A stretch of DNA of 64,000 nt from Streptomyces shenzhenensis (GCF_003688995.1 NZ_PENI01000013.1:1-64000); one strand, 5' to 3'. Shown: positions 33,486-42,916, counted from the stretch's first letter. The notes: a model not told the origin generated them from the letters alone. Made by a program: numbers and translations.

Positions 33486-35306
33486 ATGAAGTCCCGCCTC
33501 AGAACTCACCGTCCCGCGCGCGTCAGCCTGCTGACGGCCACCGCGCTCACCAGCGCGCTGACGGCCACGCTGCTCGCCCTGCCCGCACCGGCGTCGGCCG
33601 CCACCGTCTCCATCGCCGCCGTGCAGGGCAGCACACGCAAGTCCCCCTACGCCGGCCAGGATGTGACGGTCAGCGGGATCGTCACCGCGATCCGGTCCAC
33701 CGGATCCTCGCGCGGCTACTGGATCCAGGACCCCGTCGGCGACGGCAACCCGGCCACCAGCGAGGCCGTCTTCGCCTACACCGGATCCACCGTCCCCGCC
33801 ACCAAGGTCGGCAACAAGGTCACCGTGCGGGGCAGGGTCTCCGAGTACTACCCGGGCGGCTCCTCGGCCGGCGGTCAGTCCCTGACCGAACTGACCCAGC
33901 CCCAGATCCAGTCGACCGCCTCCACCGGCAATCCACTGCCCGCCCCCGTCGTGCTCGACGCCGCCTCGGTCCCGGCCGCCTACGCCCCCTCCGGCAGCCT
34001 CGAAAGCCTCACCCTGAACCCCTCCCGGTACGCGCTCGACCTGTACGAGTCGCTGGAGGGCATGCGCGTCCAGGTCGACAACGCCCGCGTCGTCGGTGCG
34101 AGCAACGACTACGACGAGCTGTTCGTCACCACGAAGCCGACCGAGAACCCGAGTCCCCGCGGCGGCACCGTCTACGGCTCGTACGCCTCGCAGAACGCCG
34201 GACGCGTCAAGGTCATGTCGCTGACCGGCGCCTTCCCGACCGCGGACGTGGGCGACGTCCTCGGCGGCAGCACCGCGGGCCCGCTCGACTACGACGGCTT
34301 CGGCGGCTACACCCTCCAGGCCACCACGCTGGGCGCGCTCACGGACAACAACCTCGCCGCCGAGACGACCCGGGCGCAGGGTGCCGGCGAACTGGCCGTC
34401 GCCACGTACAACGTGGAGAACCTGGACCCGACCGACCCGCAGGCCAAGTTCGACCGGCTCGCGGCCGGCATCGTCACGCACCTGTCCGCCCCGGACATCG
34501 TGGCGCTGGAGGAGGTCCAGGACAACAACGGTGCCACCGACAACGGCGTGGTCGCCGCCGACCAGACCTACACCAAGCTGATCAACGCCATCACCGCGGC
34601 CGGCGGCCCGACGTACGCCTACCGTCAGATCAACCCGGCCAACAACCAGGACGGCGGCGAGCCCGGCGGCAACATCCGGGTCGGCTTCCTGTACAACCCC
34701 GCACGCGTCGGCTTCACGGACCGGCCGGGCGGCACCGCCGGCAACGCGGTGTCCGTGGTGAACAACGGCGGCACCGCGGCCCTTTCGTACTCGCCCGGCC
34801 GGATCAACCCCACCAACTCCGCGTGGAGCAGCAGCCGCAAGCCGCTGGCCGGCGAGTTCACCTTCCAGGGCAAGACCGTCTTCGTGATCGCCAACCACTT
34901 CACCTCCAAGGGCGGCGACCAGCCCCTGTACGCCCGCGTCCAGCCGCCCACCCGCAGCTCGGAGACGCAGCGCGGCCAGCAGGCGACCCAGGTGAACGCC
35001 TTCGTGAAGCAGCTTCTGGCGGTGCAGCCGAGCGCCCGGGTCGTGGTCCTCGGTGACCTGAACGACTACGAGTTCTCCGGCACCCTGTCCACCCTGACCG
35101 CGGGCACCGGCCTCACCGACCTGCCCGGCACGCTGCCGGCCGGCGAGCGCTACACCTACGTGTACCAGGGCAACTCCCAGGTGCTGGACCACATCCTGAC
35201 CAGCTCTTCGCTGTCCTCGTACGACTACGACATCGTCCACGTCAACGCCGAGTTCGCGGACAAGGCCAGCGACCACGATCCGCAGATCGTCCGGCTCCTG
35301 CCCTGA
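33486..35306 (+). CDS. Secreted endonuclease/exonuclease/phosphatase-family nuclease
   Basis: A 606-residue exported protein. A Sec signal peptide ends near APASAATVS (residue about 40). Residues about 42-290 form an OB-fold-like domain typical of ExeM/NucH extracellular nucleases. Residues about 300-606 are the EEP nuclease domain: ATYNVENLD, IVALEEVQDN (catalytic Glu), NIRVGFLYNPARV, ANHFTSKGGD, VVLGDLNDY and the final ASDHDPQIV. It probably degrades extracellular DNA. AAAGG precedes the ATG. A strong hairpin follows the stop. Confidence 0.93.
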   Translation: MKSRLRTHRPARVSLLTATALTSALTATLLALPAPASAATVSIAAVQGSTRKSPYAGQDVTVSGIVTAIRSTGSSRGYWIQDPVGDGNPATSEAVFAYTGSTVPATKVGNKVTVRGRVSEYYPGGSSAGGQSLTELTQPQIQSTASTGNPLPAPVVLDAASVPAAYAPSGSLESLTLNPSRYALDLYESLEGMRVQVDNARVVGASNDYDELFVTTKPTENPSPRGGTVYGSYASQNAGRVKVMSLTGAFPTADVGDVLGGSTAGPLDYDGFGGYTLQATTLGALTDNNLAAETTRAQGAGELAVATYNVENLDPTDPQAKFDRLAAGIVTHLSAPDIVALEEVQDNNGATDNGVVAADQTYTKLINAITAAGGPTYAYRQINPANNQDGGEPGGNIRVGFLYNPARVGFTDRPGGTAGNAVSVVNNGGTAALSYSPGRINPTNSAWSSSRKPLAGEFTFQGKTVFVIANHFTSKGGDQPLYARVQPPTRSSETQRGQQATQVNAFVKQLLAVQPSARVVVLGDLNDYEFSGTLSTLTAGTGLTDLPGTLPAGERYTYVYQGNSQVLDHILTSSSLSSYDYDIVHVNAEFADKASDHDPQIVRLLP

Positions 35307-35320
35307 CCCCACACCACACC

Positions 35321-35359
35321 CGGCCGAACGCCCGCCCCTCCCGGGCGGGCGTTCGGCCG
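35321..35359 (+). terminator. 16-bp stem terminator of the nuclease gene
   Basis: CGGCCGAACGCCCGCC pairs exactly with the sequence at 35344-35359 around a 7-base loop, 15 bases after the stop codon. Confidence 0.8.
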
Positions 35360-35886
35360 CAGTTCCGGGCGGGACTGCGCGGACTGCGGCGACGGCCCTT
35401 CGTCCACGCTCTGCTCGGGCGGCATCGACATCGACCGGTCGCGCACACGGGCCGACGGTCCCTGAGCCCGGCCGTCCGGGCGAGGAGCCGAACGCTCGCG
35501 CGCGGCCGTGGGCCGGCTCAAGCGCCCGCGCGGCCGGGCGTTCCGCGGGATCAGGGACACCGCGGAGCCCGATCGCTGATCGCGGTGGAGGGGCCTTCGG
35601 GGTCCGGCCTCACCTGTCTGCTGAGCGCGCTCACCGGCCGGATGAAGGCCATCGAGGGGACGGCGACCGGGGCGGGGCTCCGCTGCACCGCCGGTTCCGC
35701 GACTCCCGGCACGGTCTGCCGCGCCCGCGCGGGCAGCGGCGCACCGCGACGGGCCGGCTGATTCGAGGCGGCAGTTTTCGGCCAAGGGTGGCCATAACGC
35801 ACCTAATCGGCGAAGACACGGCTGTTCGGGTTCGTAGTTGATCAATAACCTTGTGCCCGCAGGCCGCGACTGACTCTAGGAGCCCT
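35360..35886. other. 527-base spacer before a P450 gene
   Basis: No supportable gene. It contains an isolated DevR-box-like string, GGGCC-GACG-GTCCC at 35449-35462, identical over 16 bases to site C. Near its right end, TTGATCAA (35838-35845) is followed directly by TAACCT (35846-35851), a possible -10 box about 35 bases before the P450 start, with TGTTCG 17 bases further upstream. Codon-like periodicity is weak throughout. Confidence 0.4.
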
Positions 35887-37113
35887 ATGTCCACCGCTCA
35901 GCAGGTACCCGACATACTCTCGCCCGAGTTCGCCGAGAACCCCTATCCGGCCTACCGGGTGATGCGGGAGAGTGCGCCCCTCATCTGGCACGACGTCACA
36001 CAGAGCTACATCATCTCGCGTTACGAGGACGTGGAGCGCGTCTTCAAGGACAAGGACGGCGAGTTCACCACCGACAACTACGACTGGCAGCTCGAACCCG
36101 TGCACGGAAAAACCATCCTGCAGCTGAGCGGTCGCGAGCACTCCGTACGGCGGGCACTGGTCGCCCCGGCCTTCCGCGGCAGCGATCTGCAGGAGAAGTT
36201 CCTGCCCGTCATCGAACGCAACTCCCGTGAGCTGATCGACGCCTTCCGGCACACCGGCTCCGCGGACCTGGTCCACGACTACGCGACCCGTTTCCCCGTC
36301 AACGTCATCGCGGACATGCTGGGTCTTGACAAGGACGACCACGAACAGTTCCACGGCTGGTACACGTCGGTCATCGCGTTCCTGGGCAACCTGTCCGGTG
36401 ACCCGGCGGTCGCGGCGGCCGGTGAGCGCACCCGGTCGGAGTTCGCCGACTACATGTTCCCGATCATCCGGGCGCGGCGCGAGAACCTCGGCGACGATCT
36501 GCTGTCCACGCTGTGCGCCGCCGAGGTCGACGGCGTGCGGATGAGCGACGAGGACATCAAGGCCTTCTGCAGCCTGCTGCTCGCCGCGGGCGGTGAGACC
36601 ACCGACAAGGCGATCGCCAGCATCTTCGCCAACCTGCTCGCGCACCCTGAGCAGTTGGCGGCCGTCCGTGCGGACCGCGGTCTGATCCCCCGCGCCTTCG
36701 CCGAGACGCTGCGCTACACGCCGCCCGTCCACATGATCATGCGCCAGTCGGCGACCGAGGTCACGGTCAGCGGTGGCACCATACCGGCGGGCGCGACCGT
36801 CACCTGCCTGATCGGCGCCGCCAACCGCGACGAGAACCGCTACGCCGACCCCGACCGGTTCGACATCTTCCGCGAGGACCTGACCGCGACGAACGCCTTC
36901 TCCGCCGCGGCCGACCATCTGGCCTTCGCGCTCGGCCGGCACTTCTGTGTGGGCGCCCTGCTGGCCAAGGCCGAGGTCGAGATCGGCGTGGACCAGTTGC
37001 TGGACGCGATGCCCGATGCCCGGCTGGCCGACGGCTTCGACCCGGTGGAGCAGGGCGTGTTCACCCGCGGGCCGCAGTCGCTGCCGGTCCGCTTCACACC
37101 GCCCGCCGCCTGA
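35887..37113 (+). CDS. Cytochrome P450
   Basis: A 408-residue bacterial class I P450 monooxygenase. The I-helix is LLLAAGGETTDKA (oxygen-activating Gly-Glu-Thr-Thr), the K-helix has ETLRYTPP (ExxR), and the heme-thiolate loop is FALGRHFCVGALLAKAE with the cysteine ligand. TAGGAG lies 5 bases before the ATG. It converges on the conservon operon, whose last gene is another P450. A ferredoxin partner is not adjacent. Substrate unknown. Confidence 0.95.
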   Translation: MSTAQQVPDILSPEFAENPYPAYRVMRESAPLIWHDVTQSYIISRYEDVERVFKDKDGEFTTDNYDWQLEPVHGKTILQLSGREHSVRRALVAPAFRGSDLQEKFLPVIERNSRELIDAFRHTGSADLVHDYATRFPVNVIADMLGLDKDDHEQFHGWYTSVIAFLGNLSGDPAVAAAGERTRSEFADYMFPIIRARRENLGDDLLSTLCAAEVDGVRMSDEDIKAFCSLLLAAGGETTDKAIASIFANLLAHPEQLAAVRADRGLIPRAFAETLRYTPPVHMIMRQSATEVTVSGGTIPAGATVTCLIGAANRDENRYADPDRFDIFREDLTATNAFSAAADHLAFALGRHFCVGALLAKAEVEIGVDQLLDAMPDARLADGFDPVEQGVFTRGPQSLPVRFTPPAA

Positions 37114-37204
37114 TCCGCGCCCGCCGTACGCCGTAACACCGCCTGAAGCGCCTCCCGTTCAGGCCGCGCACCGGTCCGCGTCGGCCGGCCGTCGGCGCGC
37201 GGCC

Positions 37205-37240
37205 GGACCGGGGCACGACCTCCCCGTCGTGCCCCGGTCC
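37205..37240. terminator. 15-bp bidirectional terminator between convergent P450 genes
   Basis: GGACCGGGGCACGAC pairs with its exact complement around a 6-base CTCCCC loop, midway between two convergent stops. Confidence 0.75.
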
Positions 37241-37302
37241 GCCGCCGCACCCGCCGTCCGGTCCCGTCCCGGACCGGTGCGTCGCCGTCTCGGGCCGGTG
37301 CG

Positions 37303-38559
37303 CTACTGCACCACCGGTGTGAACTGCGCCGGCAGAGCCGTCAGGCCGCGCATCCAGATGGACGGGCGCCAGGTCAGCTCCTCCGGTTCCACCGCAAGGA
37401 CCAGGTCCGGCAGCCGCTCCAGCAGCGTCTCGACCGCCGTACGGGCGATGACGTCGGCGAGCAGCGGGGCCGGGTAGGGGCAGCGGTGCTCGCCGTTGCT
37501 GAAGGACAGATGGGCGGAGTTCTCCGCGCCGACGTGCTGCTCGGGCCAGATCTGCGGATCGGTGTTGGCCGCGGCCAGCCCCAGCACGAGACAGTCGCCC
37601 GCCCGGATCTGCCGTCCGCCGAGCTGGGTGTCGCGCACGGCCCAGCGGCCGATGAAGTTCTGGGTCGGCGTGTCCAGCCAGAGAACCTCGTTCAGGGCCT
37701 CGCCGACGCTGAGCCGGCCGCCCGAGACGTTCAGGGCGAACCGCTCGTCGGTGAGCAGCAGCCGCAGCGTGTTGCCGATCCAGTTGGCGGTCGGCTGCTG
37801 GGCCGCGGCGATCACGGAGATCAGGTCCTGGACGATCTCCTCGTCGGTCAGTCCCGCCGGGTCGAGGAGCATCCGGGAGGTGACGTCCGGGCCCGGCCTG
37901 TCCCGCTTCTCCTTGACCAGCTGCTGGATGCGCTCGCCGACCCGGGTGTAGGCCGCGACCGGGTCGTCGCCCTCGGCGGCGTCGAGCGAGATCCGCAGGT
38001 CGTCCACGAGTTGCTGGGTGTCGGTGCCCTCGTGCGGCATCCCGCACATCTGCACCGCGGCCCGCATCGGCAGGGCGTGCGCGTACGAGCTCATCAGCTC
38101 GGCCTGGCCGCTGCCGACGAACGAGGCGATGAGCCGGTCGGCGATGATCTGGCAGTCACGGGCGAGTTCGAACTGGTCGATGCCCTCCAGCGCCTGGGTG
38201 ATCACCCCGGCCCGGCGCCGGTGCTCCTCGCCCTCCGTGAACAGCACCGAGGGCTGGTAGCCGACGAAGGGCAGCAGCGGCCAGTCCTGGGGAATGGCCG
38301 GCCACTGGTTCCAGCGCCGCGAGTCCCGGGCGAACAGCTCGTCATGGCTGGTCACATAGCTGACCTCGGTGTAGCCGAGGACGAGCCAGGCGGGCACGTC
38401 CCCGTCCAGCAGCACGGGCGCGACAGTACCGTGCTCGCGCCGCAGGCTCCGGTACAGCTGCGCCGGAGACTGCTGGTACTCCAGGCCGGCCAGCGGCACC
38501 GAGCCCTGGTGGGCGGGGCAGCCCGGGGGCGGTGTGAGGTCGGATCCGGTGTCGGTCAC
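37303..38559 (-). CDS. Conservon-associated cytochrome P450
   Basis: A 418-residue P450, last gene of the conservon. The heme loop is LSFSNGEHRCPYPAPLLADV with the cysteine ligand. The I-helix region ISVIAAAQQPTANWIG lacks the usual acid-Thr pair, having Gln-Pro-Thr in place of Glu/Asp-Thr. WLDTPTQNFIGRWAV follows the variant K-helix. This divergence from catalytic P450s is characteristic of the P450s at the end of conservons such as the rar/cvn9 operon of S. coelicolor, whose substrates are unknown. GTG start overlapping the GTPase stop as GTGA. Confidence 0.92.
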   Translation of the reverse strand: MTDTGSDLTPPPGCPAHQGSVPLAGLEYQQSPAQLYRSLRREHGTVAPVLLDGDVPAWLVLGYTEVSYVTSHDELFARDSRRWNQWPAIPQDWPLLPFVGYQPSVLFTEGEEHRRRAGVITQALEGIDQFELARDCQIIADRLIASFVGSGQAELMSSYAHALPMRAAVQMCGMPHEGTDTQQLVDDLRISLDAAEGDDPVAAYTRVGERIQQLVKEKRDRPGPDVTSRMLLDPAGLTDEEIVQDLISVIAAAQQPTANWIGNTLRLLLTDERFALNVSGGRLSVGEALNEVLWLDTPTQNFIGRWAVRDTQLGGRQIRAGDCLVLGLAAANTDPQIWPEQHVGAENSAHLSFSNGEHRCPYPAPLLADVIARTAVETLLERLPDLVLAVEPEELTWRPSIWMRGLTALPAQFTPVVQ

Positions 38560-39173
38560 GATGCGCCCTCCCTGACCGCGGCCATCTGGTAGAGGTGATC
38601 CACGAGCGCGATCAGCACGTCCTTGCCCGACGCCCGCACCCGCGCGTCGCATTCGATCAGCGGCACATGCTCGGGCAGCGAGAGCGCCTGGCGTATCTCG
38701 TCCATGGAGTACCTCGACGGGTCGTCGTCGAAGCGGTTGACCGCCACCACGAACGGCGTCTTGTGCTGTTCGAGGCGGTCGATCGCGTACCAGGAGTCGT
38801 CCATCCGCCGGGTGTCGACCAGGACGACCGCGCCCAGCGTGCCCGAGAAGAGCCGGTCCCACAGGAACCAGAAGCGCTCCTGCCCGGGGGCGCCGAACAG
38901 GTACAGGACCATGCGGTCGTTGAGGCTGATCCGGCCGAAGTCGAAGGCCACGGTGGTGGTGGTCTTCGCCCGAACCCCGCTGATCTCGTCGACGCCGACA
39001 CCGGCCTGCGTCATGACTTCCTCGGTGTTCAGCGGCCGGATCTCGCTCACCGAGCGGACCAAGGTGGTCTTGCCGACCCCGAATCCGCCCACGACGACGA
39101 TCTTGAGTCCGGTCTCGGCTGCATCGGCCAAGGGCGCGCGGCTGGAAGGCAGCTCAGAGATTGCGGAGCCCAT
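38556..39173 (-). CDS. Conservon GTPase (CvnD)
   Basis: A 205-residue small Ras/MglA-like GTPase. The P-loop is GGFGVGKTT (residues 29-37); TTTTVAFDFGR contains the switch I threonines; LYLFGAPGQERF is the G3 motif; VVAVNRFD stands for NKxD. AAGGAGG precedes the ATG. It is the predicted output switch of the conservon, anchored at the membrane through the sensor ATPase and roadblock partners. Confidence 0.94.
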   Translation of the reverse strand: MGSAISELPSSRAPLADAAETGLKIVVVGGFGVGKTTLVRSVSEIRPLNTEEVMTQAGVGVDEISGVRAKTTTTVAFDFGRISLNDRMVLYLFGAPGQERFWFLWDRLFSGTLGAVVLVDTRRMDDSWYAIDRLEQHKTPFVVAVNRFDDDPSRYSMDEIRQALSLPEHVPLIECDARVRASGKDVLIALVDHLYQMAAVREGAS

Positions 39174-39507
39174 CGAGCACCTCCTTGAGAAGGGCGGTTT
39201 CGGGAAGCGAAGCGAAGGATTGCGCGGCACGCGGGTGGCGTGCGGTGATCCGGCTGGTGGCCAACAGGTCGCCGAGCAGGATGCGCACCACGGTGATCGG
39301 AAGCTTCAGTTCCGCGGAGATCTCGACCACGGCCGTGGGATGCCGGCACAGTTCGAGAATCCTGACGTGTTCCGACTGCATACCGGCTGTGGGTTCGCAT
39401 TCGCTGACCACCAGGGTGACCAGGTCGAAGGGGTCGTCGGCGCGGCTGCGCCCGCCCGTGACCGTGTAGAGCCGATCCGGATCACCGGTGTCCACGGGCC
39501 GGCGCAT
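39154..39507 (-). CDS. Conservon DUF742 protein (CvnC)
   Basis: A 117-residue DUF742 protein. It shows DRLYTVTGGRSR, LVTLVVSECEP, and a winged-helix-like segment EHVRILELCRHPTAVVEISAEL with LPITVVRILLGDL. Its start overlaps the roadblock stop (TGATG), an in-frame GTG one codon earlier being an alternative. Its last 20 bases overlap the GTPase gene. In conservons this protein links the roadblock protein and the GTPase. Confidence 0.92.
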   Translation of the reverse strand: MRRPVDTGDPDRLYTVTGGRSRADDPFDLVTLVVSECEPTAGMQSEHVRILELCRHPTAVVEISAELKLPITVVRILLGDLLATSRITARHPRAAQSFASLPETALLKEVLDGLRNL

Positions 39508-39965
39508 CACGAGGAGGTACTCCCCGCCACCGGGTTGCGGGGCTCGGCCCGCAGGTGCTCGCCTATCTGCTCGACCAGTTCGGTCATCTGGTTGCCGACG
39601 ACTCCCGGGTCGGCGTCCTCGTCCGCGACCACGGCCAGGTGCGCGCCCTCGCCCGCCTCCACGATGAACAGCAGCCCACCGTGAAACTCGGTCATGGAGT
39701 GGCGGACGCCGCCGGTGCCGTCGCCGAACTCCACGGAGGCGCCCTGGGCGAGGGCCTGGATGCCCGAGCAGATGGCGGCGAGCTGATCGGCCCGGTCCAG
39801 GGTCAGGTTCTCGGTCCAGCAGAGCTTCAGGCCATCCCGGGACAGCACCAGGGAGTGACGTGTCCCGGGGGTGCGTTCCAGGAGGTTCTGCAGAAGCCAG
39901 GTCAGGCTGTTGTCGGTGGTCTGCATGGCAGGTGATGGGACGGTGGTGCCCGGTTGTCCGGTCAC
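39507..39965 (-). CDS. Conservon roadblock/LC7 protein (CvnB)
   Basis: A 152-residue roadblock/LC7-fold protein, the likely GTPase-activating or scaffold partner of the conservon GTPase. SLTWLLQNLLERTPGTRHSL opens the fold; LVLSRDGLKLC and LLFIVEAGEGAHLAVVA are the strands. The GTG start has TTGGAGGA nine bases upstream; an ATG 13 codons later would remove a non-conserved leader and is an alternative. Confidence 0.92.
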   Translation of the reverse strand: MTGQPGTTVPSPAMQTTDNSLTWLLQNLLERTPGTRHSLVLSRDGLKLCWTENLTLDRADQLAAICSGIQALAQGASVEFGDGTGGVRHSMTEFHGGLLFIVEAGEGAHLAVVADEDADPGVVGNQMTELVEQIGEHLRAEPRNPVAGSTSS

Positions 39966-40042
39966 CGGCCCGTTCCTCCAATCTCACGAACAGGGGGCAG
40001 GGATGCCAGGGCTCTTGGCGCCGTGTGGACGACGCCGTGTTG

Positions 40043-41785
40043 CTACTCGGGGGCGGGCGGCTCCGACTCCGTCTCGCCGGACGGACCGCCCGCGCCGGCC
40101 CGGCGCCCGCGGTGGAAGGCGCCGAACTGCGCGCCCGCGTCACGCGCGCCGCGAGCGCCCGGGCGGGACTCGTCGCGGGCGGGGGTGTCGTCGGCCGCCT
40201 TGCGCTGCTGACGTTCGAGTTCGGCCTCGGCCATGGTCCGGCCGGGGGCGCGCACGGGCAGGCCGTTGGGCGTGGCGGAAGCGGGGCGCGCCGGGACCGG
40301 CTCCGCTTCGGTCACCCACGGGATGTCCGGGTGATCCGGGTAGTCCGTGCCGAGCAGGTCGCTCTCCATGGCCGGAGCGGGTCCGGGGGTGGGGATCACC
40401 GCTTCCGCACGGCGTTCGGTCGTGGCCGGGGCGGGCTCGCGCTGCTGGGCGAGCAACTGGGGCGGCAGCAGGATGACGACGCCCGTGCCACCGCGCGACG
40501 ACGGCCGGAAGTTGACGCTGACGCCGTACTTGGCGGCCAGCCGGCCGACGACGGCCAGGCCGAGTCGGGTGCCCTGGAGGGAGGCGAGGTCGGTCGCCTG
40601 CCCCGCCACCGCCTTCTCGGCGTGCCGCATCGCGGCATCGGCCATCTTCAGACCGCTGTCCTCGATGGTCACGACGATTCCGGCGGTACGTTCCTCCACG
40701 TAGACGTGGACCTCGTCGATGGGCGGCGAGAAGTTGGCGGCGTTGTCCATCAGTTCGGCGAGCAGGTGCATCACGCCCTCGGCCGCGTAGCCGGAGATCG
40801 CGGCCTGGGTGGAGCAGTGCATCCGGACCCGCTGGTAGGCGGAGATCCGGCCGACCGCGCCGCGCAGGATGCTCTCCATCACGATGGGCTTGTTCCAGGC
40901 GCGGCTGGAGCGGCCGCCCATGAGCAGGGCGAGCCGGTCGGTCATGAGGCCGAGCTGGGAGGTGCTGTGGTCGAGGCGCAGCAGGTCGCCGAAGACCTCT
41001 TCCCCGTGCCGTTCCTGCATCTCGCGGAGGTCGGCGAGCATGCTGACGGCCTTGGCCTGGACCCGGCTGAGGGCCTTGGCGGAGGCGGCCTGCGCGGCGG
41101 CGGCGCGTCGCTCGCTGTGGGCCATCTCCCGTATGAACAGCTCCGCGGGCGTGCGCAGCAACGGCAGGCTGGGCCACTCCAGTTCGGCGAGCACGACATC
41201 GGCCGAGGCGCCCTCGCGCAGCCGGGCGATCGCCGCGGGCAGGGTCCGCTGCGTCAGCTGTTCCAGCTCCGCCGCCGCCCGCGCCGTCTCGCGCTGGACC
41301 TCATGGTGCTCGGACCGGACCGCGGCGGCCTGCCGTACGGCGTCCTGCACGAGGGTGGCGAAGGTGTGTGTGATGCGCCGCAGTTCGGGTTCGGCGACGG
41401 AGGCGGCGTTGGCCAGGGCCTCGTCGGCGCCCGCCCCGTCCCGCAGTTGCTTCGCCACGGCCGGCAGGGCGACGTTCGCCACGTGCAGGGTGGCCGCGTG
41501 CTGCTGGGCCAACTGTGCGTTGAGGGTGCCGATCTGTGCCGCCTGCTGGTCGGCCGTGCGGCGGGCGCGCCGCGAGAGCCGGGAGGTGACCAGGACGGCG
41601 CAGGACACACAGAGCCAGGAGGCCCCGGCCACCGCCAGCGTCCAGCCCCGGGCGGGCTCGGGCGCCGCCGCCGAGACACCGCCGGCCGCCGCGGCGGTCA
41701 CCAGCAGCACGGCCGGGGGTACGGCCCGTGCGGTGCGGGACGCCTTGGCGGTCCGGGGCTGGCTGGTGGGAGCAGGCACTGACAT
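40043..41785 (-). CDS. Conservon sensor histidine-kinase-like ATPase (CvnA)
   Basis: A 580-residue membrane protein. Two helices at about residues 22-70 are followed by a long coiled-coil region (about 80-300) with a nitrate/sulfonate-sensor-like middle, then a HATPase_c domain with LLAELMDNAANFSPP (N box), VVTIEDSGLKM (G1) and GTRLGLAVVGRLAAKYG (G2). No H-box histidine context typical of kinases is evident. The last 150 residues are proline-, glutamate- and arginine-rich. GAGGGA lies 8 bases before the ATG. First gene of the five-gene conservon operon. Confidence 0.93.
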   Translation of the reverse strand: MSVPAPTSQPRTAKASRTARAVPPAVLLVTAAAAGGVSAAAPEPARGWTLAVAGASWLCVSCAVLVTSRLSRRARRTADQQAAQIGTLNAQLAQQHAATLHVANVALPAVAKQLRDGAGADEALANAASVAEPELRRITHTFATLVQDAVRQAAAVRSEHHEVQRETARAAAELEQLTQRTLPAAIARLREGASADVVLAELEWPSLPLLRTPAELFIREMAHSERRAAAAQAASAKALSRVQAKAVSMLADLREMQERHGEEVFGDLLRLDHSTSQLGLMTDRLALLMGGRSSRAWNKPIVMESILRGAVGRISAYQRVRMHCSTQAAISGYAAEGVMHLLAELMDNAANFSPPIDEVHVYVEERTAGIVVTIEDSGLKMADAAMRHAEKAVAGQATDLASLQGTRLGLAVVGRLAAKYGVSVNFRPSSRGGTGVVILLPPQLLAQQREPAPATTERRAEAVIPTPGPAPAMESDLLGTDYPDHPDIPWVTEAEPVPARPASATPNGLPVRAPGRTMAEAELERQQRKAADDTPARDESRPGARGARDAGAQFGAFHRGRRAGAGGPSGETESEPPAPE

Positions 41786-42104
41786 TCCGCGGTCCCTCTG
41801 GTCCTTGAGAACAGGGCAAGGTCGATCGACACGTATCGACCGCAGGTCGGAACGGCGGCACACGTGGCGTGAAGCCGTCCGGACGGCACCCGGCACATGC
41901 TAGCCATCCCGCTGACCTCGAATGCCGGACAAGCTGCACACTCCGCCCAGGAGCGAACTTCGTCGGATTTTGGCCACCGAATGAAAATCACATGGTAGGA
42001 GTTTCGGCCGATCAGGAGCGGAACATTACCCCAAAGGCCCCAGCTTTCACAGCGGTTGCCACACCCCTCACGACGCGGGCCACGGCCTCCGTCATTTTCG
42101 GCAC
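41786..42104. other. Conservon promoter region
   Basis: No gene. The inverted repeat GGTCGAT-N8-ATCGACC at 41820-41841 lies 35 bases before the cvnA start and could be an operator or leader hairpin. The stretch 41950-42060 is clearly richer in A and T than its surroundings, as expected for a promoter, but no confident -35/-10 pair was found. Confidence 0.4.
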
Positions 42105-42916
42105 TCAACAGGGTGTGAGTTCCGGCCAATCATGGCCGGGGAGATGACACTCGATGGTTGCCCAGGGCGTCTTGTGGGCCATGCCGCCGTAGATTCCGAT
42201 CGCGTCGGAACCGGCCGGCGGCGGGGCGTCCGGGCGCCGGAACGGGATCTGGGCGAGGCCGGGTCCGACGAGTTCGAGCCCGTCGCAGAACCGCTCGACC
42301 GCGGCACGGGAGCGCAGGTTCAGGCCGGCGGTGGCCCTGCTGCAGACGGCCTGGGCGGTGCCGCGGTCGGCGAAGTCGCCCGTGGCGTGCGAGAGCTGCC
42401 GGCCGGGAGCACGTCGCACAGGACGGCGACGACCTCCCCCGGCCGCTCGGCGTCGGTGCGGAAGTACAGGACGGCCACCAGGAGCACGGCGACGGGGTCG
42501 TCGAAGTCGATGACCCGGCGGTGTCCCACGACGACCCACGGGTCACGCAGGTCCCCGAGCACAAGGCCGGTCGCGCCGGAGCCGCCCAGCAGCACGCCGG
42601 CGTGGGTGTGCACGATCGGATCGTTGTCGACGTGCGCCACCCGGACGTCCGGGGCCGGTTCCTGGGCCGCCTCGTGCACCTTGGGCGAGGTGGGCAGTCC
42701 GGTGCCGATGCCGAGGATCTGGCGGACGCCGCTGCCGACGACGTACCGGACGGCCCGGCCCAGAGAGGCGCGGTTGGCCCGGAGGCCGACGCGCACCTCG
42801 GGCGCCGCGGCGGCGAGTGCGTCGCCCACGTCGCGGTCCACCGGATAGGTGTCCATCCGGGCGGGGTGCGGCCCGCTGGTGTCGATCTCCTCGGCGCGGA
42901 AGCCGTCCTGTCGCAC
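42105..42916 (-). pseudogene. Broken DUF574 (Methyltransf_19) SAM-dependent methyltransferase
   Basis: The first part reads GTG, PHPARMDTYPVDRDVGDAL, RANRASLGRAVRYVV, QILGIGTGLPTSPKVHE, VAHVDNDPIVHTHA and VLCDVLPAGS, all family hallmarks. The usual DYLLGGKDN block between HPARM and YPVD is missing, an in-frame loss of about eight codons. Near 42400 the frame shifts: the family continues LSHATGDFAD, RSRAAVERFCDGLELVGPGL and GIYGGMAHK in another frame to the TGA at 42105. The junction would fit a 10-base deletion relative to intact relatives. GGGAGGGGAG precedes the GTG. Such proteins are abundant, multicopy and of unknown substrate in Streptomyces. Confidence 0.85.

Noticed and set aside
33360-35312. 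A 650-codon open frame opposite the secreted nuclease
   Set aside because: No recognisable domain or start signal, while the nuclease frame has a signal peptide and all EEP motifs.
42105-42916. Two separate small genes in place of one broken methyltransferase
   Set aside because: The two frames continue the same family alignment without overlap, and the second has no credible start of its own.
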